Assembly: GCA_964401915.1 (NCBI GenBank)
Contig: CAYOAI010000006.1
Location: 1 to 45,757 of the forward strand
DNA from: CAZGZD01 sp964401915
GTDB taxonomy: Bacteria > Patescibacteriota > Microgenomatia > UBA1406 > GWC2-37-13
Reading direction: 5' to 3'
Length of the DNA: 45,757 nt
Positions 8,371-14,637 of this stretch are shown here, piece by piece. The position numbers and the translations under genes were made by a program. Under the pieces are notes generated by a model. That model ran no database searches, had not been told where the DNA came from, and worked only from the letters and a program-made list of their open reading frames with translations. Positions within the stretch are counted from its first letter, which is position 1; each line of letters begins with the position of its first letter.

Positions 8371-8443
8371 TGAGCCTGCAGGGACTCGAACCCTGAACCT
8401 AGCGGTTAAGAGCCGCTTGCTCTACCAATTGAGCTACAGGCCC
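8371..8443 (-). tRNA. tRNA-Lys (anticodon CTT)
   Basis: A 73-nt cloverleaf: acceptor GGGCCTG with CAGGCTC, D-stem GCTC/GAGC, anticodon stem AGCGG/CCGCT with loop CTCTTAA, T-stem CAGGG/CCCTG with TTCGAGT, discriminator A. CCA is not encoded (CAC follows). It lies 4 nt after tRNA-Arg on the same strand and is presumably cotranscribed with it. Its 3' end is duplicated downstream. Confidence 0.95.
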
Positions 8444-8447
8444 TGTG

Positions 8448-8521
8448 CGCGCCTGGAGGGACTCGAACCCCCAACCTTGTGGTCCGAAGCCACACGCTCT
8501 ATCCGGTTAAGCCACAGGCGC
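8448..8521 (-). tRNA. tRNA-Arg (anticodon TCG)
   Basis: A 74-nt cloverleaf: acceptor GCGCCTG/CAGGCGC, anticodon stem TGTGG/CCACA with loop CTTCGGA, T-arm GGGGG/CCCTC with TTCGAGT, discriminator G, no encoded CCA. A TATAAT-like sequence on the minus strand around 8540-8550 is the likely -10 for the Arg-Lys pair. The 8522-8717 stretch beyond it shows no other feature. Confidence 0.95.
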
Positions 8522-8717
8522 ACTTTACTAACACTAAGTACAATTATACTATAATATATTCTGGAGCCAGCTGTAAGGCTGATTGTTCAATATCTATGCT
8601 TCGTAGCCTTGCATTTCCTTTTGTCGGCATTATCCCCCTGACCGTATTTTTATTCTCCCCAGTTGAGCAAGGAATGCTTGATGAAAAAGTGGAGAAATTG
8701 TAGTCTTCTTATGTGAT

Positions 8718-10562
8718 TTATGCCTGTGCTTGGCTTCGCTCACGACGAATGATCACGCGACGTTCGGCCTCTGTGAGATATCTTTTGCGCAGCCTCAAGC
8801 TTTTGGGAGTCACCTCCAGAAGCTCATCGTCTCCGACAAAATCAAGGCACTGCTCAAGGCTTAAGATCGTTGGTGGAGTCACTTGCCCGGATACACCCTC
8901 ACCTGACGACCTATTATTCGTCAACTGCTTAGTCTTGCAGACATTCACGTCAATATCCATATTACGAGCTGCCACACCAATCACCATCCCAGCATATACC
9001 TCCACTCCAGCCCCCACGAATAAAGCTCCTCTGTCCTGTGCATTTAAAAGTCCATACGACACTGTCGTGCCAGGCTTAGAAGCAATAAGCGCTCCACTTC
9101 TTACCGACTTCATTCGATCGCCGCGCGGCGCGTATCCTAAGTAATATGAATAGACTTGAGCAGTACCACGAGTTGCGGTCATGAGCATATTGCGAACACC
9201 CAGGAGATTGGCACTTGATATTTTGTAGATTATTTTGAGATGGCCATTCAGCTCATTGTGCATATTGAGAAGCTCTCCCTTACGCTTTCCCATCTCCTCA
9301 GTTATCAGCCCCATATACGAATCTTCAACTTCAAGCGTCACCTCTTCATATGGCTCACAATCGACGCCATCTACCTGTTTGTAGACTACTTGAGGTTTGG
9401 AGACCTCAAGCTCGTATTCTGCCCGACGCATATTCTCAATTAATACTGCAAGGTGCAGCTCTCCACGACCATATACCACAAACTGTATACCTTCTGGATC
9501 TGGCTCGATTCGAAGCCCAAGGTTGGTCTCTTTTTCTCGCATCAAATATTCTTTAATCTGGCGAGACGTTGTGAATTTGCCCTCACGTCCGGCAAATGGA
9601 CTTGTATTGGGACCAATCGTAATCTTGATTGTTGGCTCCTCGACTGCAATTTTGGTCAGACTTACGGGATTCTCTGGATCTGTTAATGTCTGGCCAATTG
9701 TGAGCTCAGGAATACCTGCAATAGTCGCGATGTCGCCGGACACGACTTCGTCCGCATCCTTTCTGTTTAACCCGACTGTGGTATAAAGCTTCTGTACTCG
9801 ATATGTTCCGAGTACTTTATTCTCATCGACCAAAGCTACTGACTGATTCACTTTAAGCGTACCTTGAGTCACCTTACCAATGCACAGCTTACCTACATAA
9901 TTGTCATAATCAAGAGTGGAAATCAGCATTTGGAAAGGTTTGTCTACGTCTTTTACGTCATTGGGGATTTCTTTGAGAATTGTATCAAAAAGGGGAGTGA
10001 GGTCTCCCTTTTGTCCCTTTGAATAGGAGTCGGGCAGATCGTAAAATGCCAAGCCATCTCGCCCTACCGCATAAAGTGTGGGAAAGTGAAGTGCGTCAGC
10101 ATGCTCGGCCAGCTCAAGAAATAGATTTTCCACCTCATTTTTCACCTCAGGTGCTCGTTCATCCTTTTTGTCTATCTTGTTGATAACAAGAATGATCTTG
10201 AGCTTCGCCTCAAGCGCTTTGCGAAGGACAAACTTAGTCTGCGGCAGGCAGCCTTCGGCTGCATCAACCAAAAGAATCGCACCTTGGGCCATATTGATAG
10301 TGCGCTCCACCTCGCCACCAAAATCAGCGTGTCCTGGAGTATCTATAATGTTGATTTTTATGTCTTTATAGAATACGGATGTATTCTTGGCGAGAATAGT
10401 GATCCCTTTTTCTCGCTCCAAATCATTGGAGTCCATAATAAGTGTCTCATTCATCTCTTTCTGATTGTCTCGGAAAGTATGCGTCTGCTTAAGCATAGCG
10501 TCCACGAGAGTCGTCTTACCATGATCAACGTGTGCGATGATTGCAATATTGCGTATATCCAT
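8718..10562 (-). CDS. typA: Translational GTPase TypA/BipA
   Basis: TypA/BipA is a ribosome-associated GTPase of the EF-G family involved in 50S assembly and stress or cold adaptation. The full 614-aa length is present. The N-terminus starts directly with the G domain: NIAIIAHVDHGKTTLVDAML (P-loop), a switch I region with EKGITI, DTPGHADFGGEVER (G3), and NKIDKKDERAPE (G4). Beta-barrel, EF-G-like and BipA-specific C-terminal domains follow (APRGDRMKS, SYGLLNAQDRGALFVGAG). The end is Arg-rich (RKRYLTEAERRVIIRRERS). A TATACT on the minus strand lies about 5 nt before the ATG. A terminator-like hairpin sits just upstream. Confidence 0.95.
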   Translation of the reverse strand: MDIRNIAIIAHVDHGKTTLVDAMLKQTHTFRDNQKEMNETLIMDSNDLEREKGITILAKNTSVFYKDIKINIIDTPGHADFGGEVERTINMAQGAILLVDAAEGCLPQTKFVLRKALEAKLKIILVINKIDKKDERAPEVKNEVENLFLELAEHADALHFPTLYAVGRDGLAFYDLPDSYSKGQKGDLTPLFDTILKEIPNDVKDVDKPFQMLISTLDYDNYVGKLCIGKVTQGTLKVNQSVALVDENKVLGTYRVQKLYTTVGLNRKDADEVVSGDIATIAGIPELTIGQTLTDPENPVSLTKIAVEEPTIKITIGPNTSPFAGREGKFTTSRQIKEYLMREKETNLGLRIEPDPEGIQFVVYGRGELHLAVLIENMRRAEYELEVSKPQVVYKQVDGVDCEPYEEVTLEVEDSYMGLITEEMGKRKGELLNMHNELNGHLKIIYKISSANLLGVRNMLMTATRGTAQVYSYYLGYAPRGDRMKSVRSGALIASKPGTTVSYGLLNAQDRGALFVGAGVEVYAGMVIGVAARNMDIDVNVCKTKQLTNNRSSGEGVSGQVTPPTILSLEQCLDFVGDDELLEVTPKSLRLRKRYLTEAERRVIIRRERSQAQA

Positions 10563-10571
10563 GAGTGAGTA

Positions 10572-10599
10572 TATATAATGAAAAAACCGCCGATTGGCG
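10572..10599 (-). terminator. Terminator-like hairpin upstream of typA
   Basis: Read on the minus strand, CCGCC-AAT-CGGCGG followed by TTTTTT forms a compact GC hairpin with a U-tract, the standard intrinsic terminator design. It ends roughly 15 nt before the typA start codon, and no minus-strand gene lies just upstream. It either blocks antisense read-through into typA or acts as an attenuator for a promoter near 10630 (a TATAAT on minus). The coordinates are approximate. Confidence 0.6.
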
Positions 10600-10694
10600 G
10601 CTTAAACCAAGAATAAAGTAACATATTTATTATATCACACTCTATCCCATCTAAGGACTTTCATTGACTTTAAATATATTACAATTGATAAGTC

Positions 10695-11240
10695 ATGCAC
10701 CTGATTTTGTACTACATCTTGCTCACTTTTGAATTTGTATTTATCATGACAGTGTTTTTTTATGTTGCTTCATTGCTTTACTCAAGTATCATGGGCTCAC
10801 CATATGTGCCAACCCGCAAAAATGAACTTGATTATATTCTCCAAGCCGCCAAACTAAAAAAAGGAGATTATCTACTCGAGATAGGGTGTGGAGATGGGCG
10901 CTTCCTACGGCGCGCAGCACAAAAGTATGGAGTCGTAGGGATGGGTGTGGACATTAATCGCTTTGTACTCGCAATGGCTCGATTCAAGACCAAACGCCAA
11001 GGAATCAGCAATATTGAATTCAAAGCACAAAATATATTTGATACAAATTTCGGGCGCGCTGACGCTATATATATATTCCTCATGCCGGATTTTATAAAAA
11101 AACTAAAGGGAAGGATGGAGCGGGAGTGCAAGCGTGGCACTCTTATCATCTCTCATGGATTTCGTGTTGAGGGGTGGGAGACACGACAGATAAGAGTTCT
11201 GGCACACTTGCCATTCCCGACATATTTCTACAAAGTCTGA
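10695..11240 (+). CDS. Membrane-anchored class I SAM-dependent methyltransferase
   Basis: The 181-aa protein begins with a hydrophobic segment (about residues 2-33, LILYYILLTFEFVFIMTVFFYVASLLY) that should anchor it in the membrane. A Rossmann methyltransferase core follows: motif I YLLEIGCGDGRFL (about 59-71), the acidic end of strand 2 in GMGVDINRFVL, and a DAIYIFLMPDFIKKL segment where motif IV is expected. The substrate is unknown. The protein is short, so a substrate-recognition lid seems absent. It stands alone on the plus strand, divergent from typA. TACAAT at 10680-10685 is 9 nt before the ATG. Confidence 0.82.
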   Translation: MHLILYYILLTFEFVFIMTVFFYVASLLYSSIMGSPYVPTRKNELDYILQAAKLKKGDYLLEIGCGDGRFLRRAAQKYGVVGMGVDINRFVLAMARFKTKRQGISNIEFKAQNIFDTNFGRADAIYIFLMPDFIKKLKGRMERECKRGTLIISHGFRVEGWETRQIRVLAHLPFPTYFYKV

Positions 11241-11267
11241 TGATCTTGTCTTAAGCTTACCGAAGGA

Positions 11268-11296
11268 TTGACAAGTGAGTGCGCTTTTCATATAGT
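11268..11296 (+). promoter_or_regulatory. Near-consensus promoter, leaderless arrangement
   Basis: TTGACA at 11268-11273, 17-nt spacer, TATAGT at 11291-11296, then six nucleotides to the ATG at 11303. The expected transcription start coincides with the start codon. Confidence 0.75.
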
Positions 11297-11302
11297 TAGG
11301 AT

Positions 11303-11896
11303 ATGACGCGTCGGTTGTCTTTTTTTTCGACAGTTTTTATCATCCTTGTCGTACTCAACCTTTTTGCCACAATCAAATTCCTAAATCGAGCAAAAAAACA
11401 GAATGACATATCCCAAATCCTCAATGAGATAGACGAAGTGGGACCAGGACAGCAATTCTCCTATTCCAACGCCCCATTTACCACGACGACATACAATGCA
11501 GAAGTGACAACATCAGATGGTCGCGCCTCAAATCTCAAGAATTTTTTTCGCAAATATAATTCACCACTCTATGATCATGCAGACTATATAGTGGAGGTAT
11601 CTGATAAATACAAATTTGATTATCGGCTGCTTCCGGCAATTGCCATGCAAGAGTCTGGTCTGTGCCGAGCTATTCCGAGTGGCTCCCACAACTGTTGGGG
11701 GTGGGGAATATACGGCAATACTGTCACTCGCTTCGACTCGTATCCTGAAGCGATTGAGACAGTGGGTCGTGGCCTGCGCCGAAATTATATGGACAAAGGA
11801 CTTGTCACAGCATCTCAAATAATGAGCCGCTACACACCTTCATCCAATGGAAGCTGGGCGAGTGGTGTAAATAGTATCTTGAAACTACTTGATTAA
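11303..11896 (+). CDS. Membrane-anchored lysozyme-like (GH73-type) cell-wall hydrolase
   Basis: Likely cleaves peptidoglycan glycan strands outside the membrane. The 197-aa protein has an N-terminal anchor (residues 6-26), a Thr/Ser-rich linker (about 50-75), and a catalytic domain from about 80. The domain has LLPAIAMQESGLCR, with Glu117 as the presumed catalytic acid, then HNCWGWGIYG and EAIETVGRGLRRNYMDKG, all typical of the lysozyme-like glucosaminidase group. Cys121 and Cys131 may form a disulfide. It resembles the protein at 13394-13954, suggesting a duplication. It is transcribed toward the convergent gene ending at 11914, 17 nt away. Confidence 0.8.
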   Translation: MTRRLSFFSTVFIILVVLNLFATIKFLNRAKKQNDISQILNEIDEVGPGQQFSYSNAPFTTTTYNAEVTTSDGRASNLKNFFRKYNSPLYDHADYIVEVSDKYKFDYRLLPAIAMQESGLCRAIPSGSHNCWGWGIYGNTVTRFDSYPEAIETVGRGLRRNYMDKGLVTASQIMSRYTPSSNGSWASGVNSILKLLD

Positions 11897-11913
11897 AGAA
11901 GTTTGCGTGCTCT

Positions 11914-12507
11914 TTATTGAACAGCGCGAGCTGTGGAGACTTCATTGCCAAGTGAATACTGCGTACCCATCTTCTTGGACTTGACCACAAATGCAGATCC
12001 TCGCTTGGCTTTTTTGGATATAAATGCCTCAAGCCACGTCTGAGATTCACCAATGCTTGCACGAAGTGCACGAAGCATAGAAAGCACAATTTCAAGAAAT
12101 CTAATGTGATATATTCCCGGAGTCTCGGACAATGAATCGAGTGTGAGCTTTTCCACATCCTTAACTTGAGAGAGTAGAGAGGCTTCTTTAGATTTTATTG
12201 TATTTATTTCTCGACGAATCTCCTCAGTCAGCTGTTGGATCTCCTGACGAGTAGTCACATTTTCACTATGCTCTCGATAGCTAAAAACTGAAGATTTACC
12301 TTCAAGTATATTGCCGCTTTTCTCTTTCTTATGAGGCGTGCGTGAAGAAGATGATTCGTAGTTACCCATTAGCTGATCAAGCATGCTACTTCCCATTCCT
12401 TGAGGTGCAGAATCGGAGTGAGATGCGCTGCGCGGCCTCTCGGGAAGCCTTTCAAATGACGAGTTCTGAGTCTTACTTTTTGAGCTTGTTGAATGAGTAG
12501 TTTTCAT
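11914..12507 (-). CDS. Hypothetical coiled-coil protein (197 aa)
   Basis: The first ~85 residues are Ser/Thr/Lys/Arg-rich and look disordered (SSKSKTQNSSFERLPERPR). Then comes a predicted coiled coil (about 87-120, RQEIQQLTEEIRREINTIKSKEASLL), a conserved-looking helical stretch ETPGIYHIRFLEIVLSMLRALRASIGESQTWLE written in part here only to mark its place at about 129-161, and a basic end KKAKRGSAFVVKSKKMGTQYS. It may belong to a DUF5660-like family described from candidate phyla, but I am unsure. Its promoter lies in the 3' end of trigger factor, so the two can be expressed separately. Confidence 0.72.
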   Translation of the reverse strand: MKTTHSTSSKSKTQNSSFERLPERPRSASHSDSAPQGMGSSMLDQLMGNYESSSSRTPHKKEKSGNILEGKSSVFSYREHSENVTTRQEIQQLTEEIRREINTIKSKEASLLSQVKDVEKLTLDSLSETPGIYHIRFLEIVLSMLRALRASIGESQTWLEAFISKKAKRGSAFVVKSKKMGTQYSLGNEVSTARAVQ

Positions 12508-12513
12508 ACTCGT

Positions 12514-12542
12514 ATTTTACTACAGGTTCAAAAGATAATCAA
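12514..12542 (-). promoter_or_regulatory. Promoter overlapping the 3' end of tig
   Basis: On the minus strand, TTGATT (12542-12537), a 17-nt spacer, TAAAAT (12519-12514) and 6 nt to the ATG at 12507. The -35 and spacer lie inside the last codons of the trigger factor gene. The spacing predicts a leaderless transcript. Confidence 0.6.
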
Positions 12543-13392
12543 GCGTTTTCTGCTTCCTTATCAGTGTAGTATAAAAGTATGCATTTTGTCGTGCGGCTTG
12601 TTTTTCCTTTTCATCTTTTATGTTTGCGAATACAGCATCAATCTCGCCATCGCCGACCGTAATCTTCTCAATATCGGCAATCTCCATAAGGATAAATTCG
12701 AGCTTGTATGTATTCTCAATTTCTGTCGTAAACTGCGCCCTAAGCTGCTCCATAGTCGTATTTTTAGACTGAAGATACGCATCCATAGTAAGCCCAAGCT
12801 TCTGCACATCGTCGACAAGACGAGCAAGCTTGCGATTAAGCTCATCCTCGATGATAATATCAGATATATCGCATGTGACGCTTGTGAGAATTGTGCCAAG
12901 GATCATATTGAGCCTATTTTGCTTCGCCTCTTCCTCTTCTTCTTTTGGCTTTGCATCTGTTTCTTTTCCAGGCGTCCAGATCTCCTCCTTCTTTGCATCT
13001 ACTTTGAGCTTTTTTATCACGTCTTTGTATGATCCGAGTCTTATTTCTGGCTTTTCGGCCACATTGATCTTAATCTCCCAATCTTCTTTTTCTTTCGCCT
13101 TCACAAGGTCGATCTTGGGCGATATGATAGGGCGAAGCCCTTCTTTTTTGACTATATCCTCATAAGTACGAGGTAGAAGTTGGCGTACAACCTGCTCAAG
13201 CACGGCTTGACGCGCAATATGCTTCTCGGCAACATCTTTGGGAGCTTTACCTCGACGAAATCCAGGAACCTCAAGCTGGGCTTGAAGGGCTGCAAATGCG
13301 CTTTTCTGCTCTGTAGCAATATCCGCCCAGGGAATAGTGAGGGTAATCTCAACAGTCGATTTAGGAAGTTTTTTTATTGTGTGCTTAGACAT
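12520..13392 (-). CDS. tig: Trigger factor-like ribosome-associated chaperone, PPIase domain missing
   Basis: Trigger factor binds nascent chains at the ribosome exit tunnel. The N-terminal ribosome-binding domain is clear, with signature VPGFRRGKAPKDVAEKHI at about residues 42-59 and the following TYEDIVKKEGLRPIISP. The usual protein is about 430 aa. Here it is 290 aa, and the FKBP-like PPIase domain is replaced by a short charged linker (about 125-155, with KPKEEEEEAKQ), after which the C-terminal chaperone arms follow (ILTSVTCDISDIIIEDELNR, MEQLRAQFTTEIENTYKLEFIL). The minus-strand promoter is TTGAAT-16-TAGAAT, 6 nt from ATG. Confidence 0.87.
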   Translation of the reverse strand: MSKHTIKKLPKSTVEITLTIPWADIATEQKSAFAALQAQLEVPGFRRGKAPKDVAEKHIARQAVLEQVVRQLLPRTYEDIVKKEGLRPIISPKIDLVKAKEKEDWEIKINVAEKPEIRLGSYKDVIKKLKVDAKKEEIWTPGKETDAKPKEEEEEAKQNRLNMILGTILTSVTCDISDIIIEDELNRKLARLVDDVQKLGLTMDAYLQSKNTTMEQLRAQFTTEIENTYKLEFILMEIADIEKITVGDGEIDAVFANIKDEKEKQAARQNAYFYTTLIRKQKTLDYLLNL

Positions 13393-13393
13393 C

Positions 13394-13954
13394 TTATAAT
13401 TCTATAGCAGAATCCTGTAAATTCAACTCGTCTTCAAGTTTTTGAAGCTCGCTCATATTTCCACCCACTCGTGAGGCCCATGTAGGACTTGCAGCATACT
13501 TTGCACCTATCGTCTCAAGCGAAGCTATAGATCCCTGACCAATGTAGTTCTCTCGAAGACCACGACCCACTGTATCTATGGCGTCTTTCCAGTCCTTAAA
13601 GTACAAATAGCCACCACCCCACCCAAATGGATTGTATGAGCCAGCAAGTAGGGCAGTGCCGTATGAAGACTCGAGTCCAGATATAGCAGGCAGTAGATAA
13701 CAGTCTAAGCTGTACCTTTGACAGCTCGCAATAAAGTCAGAAGTAGAAGCAGCCAGAGGGGAACCTCGAAGCTCCAGATACTTTTTTATCACCTTATACT
13801 TTGTGCTATAAGGTGTAGGCTTTGTGTCTATTTTACAGACTTTTTGATCAATAGCTTGAGGCGCCGCTGAGGCATCTGCTATCTTCTCAGATGCAGACAC
13901 AGAAGTTGCGGATATGAGGAAAAGGGTTATAAGAAAAAAGAAAAGTTTTCTCAT
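13394..13954 (-). CDS. Secreted lysozyme-like (GH73-type) cell-wall hydrolase
   Basis: A 186-aa protein with a signal peptide (MRKLFFFLITLFLISATSVSA) and probable cleavage after residue 21. The catalytic domain contains LLPAISGLESSYGTALLAG, with Glu95 as the presumed catalytic acid, then NPFGWGGGYLYF and DAIDTVGRGLRENYIGQG. These match the protein at 11303-11896 motif for motif, but this one is released or loosely held rather than anchored. Cys40, Cys78 and Cys85 may form disulfides. I chose ATG 13954 over a TTG 15 nt upstream because the signal peptide then starts cleanly. A long structured leader precedes it. It ends 2 nt before tig begins. Confidence 0.8.
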   Translation of the reverse strand: MRKLFFFLITLFLISATSVSASEKIADASAAPQAIDQKVCKIDTKPTPYSTKYKVIKKYLELRGSPLAASTSDFIASCQRYSLDCYLLPAISGLESSYGTALLAGSYNPFGWGGGYLYFKDWKDAIDTVGRGLRENYIGQGSIASLETIGAKYAASPTWASRVGGNMSELQKLEDELNLQDSAIEL

Positions 13955-14002
13955 AGGGTCTGTTCGCAAATAACTACTAAACTATTTGTGATTACAGACC
14001 CT
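13955..14002 (-). promoter_or_regulatory. Hairpin in the hydrolase leader, abutting the start codon
   Basis: AGGGTCTGT at 13955-13963 is complementary to ACAGACCCT at 13994-14002. Inside these arms CAAATA and TATTTG pair again around a small internal loop. The stem begins at the base next to the ATG of the hydrolase gene, so folding would bury the ribosome entry region. A palindrome CATCAGCTGATG lies just upstream (about 14010-14021). Confidence 0.55.
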
Positions 14003-14043
14003 TGTGCCGCATCAGCTGATGTGGCCATAAGTCCAATACCCCA

Positions 14044-14096
14044 ATAAAAAAGATCCTAAAGCACTTCGACAAAAATGTGAAGAACCTTAGGATCTA
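14044..14096 (-). ncRNA. Short hairpin transcript or leader attenuator
   Basis: Downstream of a consensus minus-strand promoter, the predicted start (about 14096) falls at the base of a hairpin: AGATCCTAA (14095-14087 on minus) with TTAGGATCT (14059-14051), plus an inner CTTC/GAAG stem. A run of six T on the minus strand (14050-14045) follows at once. This is an intrinsic terminator only ~50 nt from the start site, so the product is either a ~55-nt RNA or a premature stop in the leader of the hydrolase gene at 13394-13954. Confidence 0.5.
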
Positions 14097-14102
14097 AAGA
14101 GT

Positions 14103-14131
14103 AGTATAGCAAAAGACTATGGGTATGTCAA
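14103..14131 (-). promoter_or_regulatory. Consensus promoter reading toward the cell-wall hydrolase
   Basis: On the minus strand: TTGACA (14131-14126), 17-nt spacer, TATACT (14108-14103). It is one of the best promoter matches in the window. The distance to the hydrolase ATG (13954) is about 140 nt, unusually long here, leaving room for the two hairpins. Confidence 0.72.
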
Positions 14132-14210
14132 GTGCATTATATAATATGACTTATATTTAATTACTATACCAGAATGAATATATATAATTACTCTAAGCGG
14201 GATTGTTTGG

Positions 14211-14216
14211 TACAAT
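14211..14216 (+). promoter_or_regulatory. Probable original -10 box of the tRNA-Val gene
   Basis: TACAAT at 14211-14216 lies 14 nt before the tRNA-Val 5' copy at 14231, a normal distance for a tRNA promoter. The intact tRNA is now about 330 nt further on, so this promoter would have to read through the GIY-YIG gene to express it. Confidence 0.45.
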
Positions 14217-14226
14217 ATGAGCTGGC

Positions 14227-14297
14227 AATTGACCGCTTAGCTTCCCGACGCATAAGGTCGGGATGCCGACAGAATCGTCGGCACAGTTGGCTAGAAC
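14227..14297 (+). pseudogene. tRNA-Val 5' fragment interrupted by a 41-nt double hairpin
   Basis: AATTGACCGCTTAGCT at 14227-14242 is identical to 14558-14573 (4 nt upstream of tRNA-Val plus its first 12 nt). After a 41-nt insert the match resumes: CAGTTGGCTAGA at 14284-14295 equals 14574-14585. So about 28 nt of tRNA-side sequence are duplicated and the copy is split inside the D-stem. Beyond 14297 the similarity fades into the start of the GIY-YIG gene. Confidence 0.85.
14243..14283 (+). repeat. Two perfect tandem hairpins
   Basis: TCCCGAC (14243-14249) pairs with GTCGGGA (14257-14263) around a 7-nt loop. TGCCGAC (14264-14270) pairs with GTCGGCA (14277-14283) around a 6-nt loop. The two hairpins abut and fill the 41-nt interruption of the tRNA fragment exactly. 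They share the core CCGAC/GTCGG. Confidence 0.9.
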
Positions 14298-14307
14298 AAA
14301 GTTGATC

Positions 14308-14571
14308 ATGAGTTTTGTTTATATATTACGAAGCGTTAAAACTGGCAAATATTACATAGGTTGTGCAGCCGATGTATTAACTAGGCTTAAGCAACACCAA
14401 GCAGGAAGTGTGATATCAACAAAAGGACTGAGACCGCTTGAATTAGTTTTTCAGCAAAAGTTTCTGAATATTAAAACTGCCAGAAAAATAGAAACAAAAC
14501 TAAAGGCGCTCAAAAGAAGAGATTATATTGATAGAATAGTAAAAGACGGTTATATAAAATTGACCGCTTAG
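14308..14571 (+). CDS. Small single-domain GIY-YIG nuclease inserted at tRNA-Val
   Basis: An 87-aa protein that is just the GIY-YIG nuclease domain: VYI at residues 4-6 and YIG at 16-18 replace the literal motif, with Arg26 and His30 in LTRLKQHQAG and a later KIETKLK helix carrying the likely metal-binding Glu. GIY-YIG domains make nicks or breaks in DNA and occur in homing endonucleases and UvrC. The start is ATG 14308; an upstream in-frame codon would translate the tRNA fragment. The last codons (TTG ACC GCT TAG) overlap the first 10 nt of tRNA-Val, so the tRNA supplies the stop. The tRNA copy upstream suggests the gene moves with tRNA ends. Confidence 0.85.
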   Translation: MSFVYILRSVKTGKYYIGCAADVLTRLKQHQAGSVISTKGLRPLELVFQQKFLNIKTARKIETKLKALKRRDYIDRIVKDGYIKLTA

Positions 14572-14635
14572 CTCAGTTGGCTAGAGCGTTGCATTGACAT
14601 TGCAAAGGTCAGGGGTTCGAGTCCCTTAGCGGTCA
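14562..14635 (+). tRNA. tRNA-Val (anticodon GAC)
   Basis: A 74-nt cloverleaf: acceptor GACCGCT/AGCGGTC, D-arm GCTC/GAGC, anticodon stem TTGCA/TGCAA with loop TTGACAT, T-arm AGGGG/CCCTT with TTCGAGT, discriminator A, CCA not encoded. The 5' end overlaps the GIY-YIG stop region, and the 3' end is duplicated 107 bp downstream. Confidence 0.95.
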
Positions 14636-14637
14636 CA

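Noticed and set aside
8333..8703. Plus-strand ORFs across the tRNA-Arg/tRNA-Lys region
   Set aside because: They are translations of the antisense strand of two tRNAs and the hairpin unit; no promoter or start context supports them.
13955..14131. Known c-di-AMP (ydaO-type) riboswitch before the hydrolase
   Set aside because: The conserved blocks of that class are not visible; I leave the leader as an unassigned structure.
14562..14635. tRNA-Val as a split tRNA with an intron at 14243-14283
   Set aside because: The intact tRNA downstream folds without interruption, and the split copy lacks the 3' half; the insert is in the D-stem, not at an intron site.
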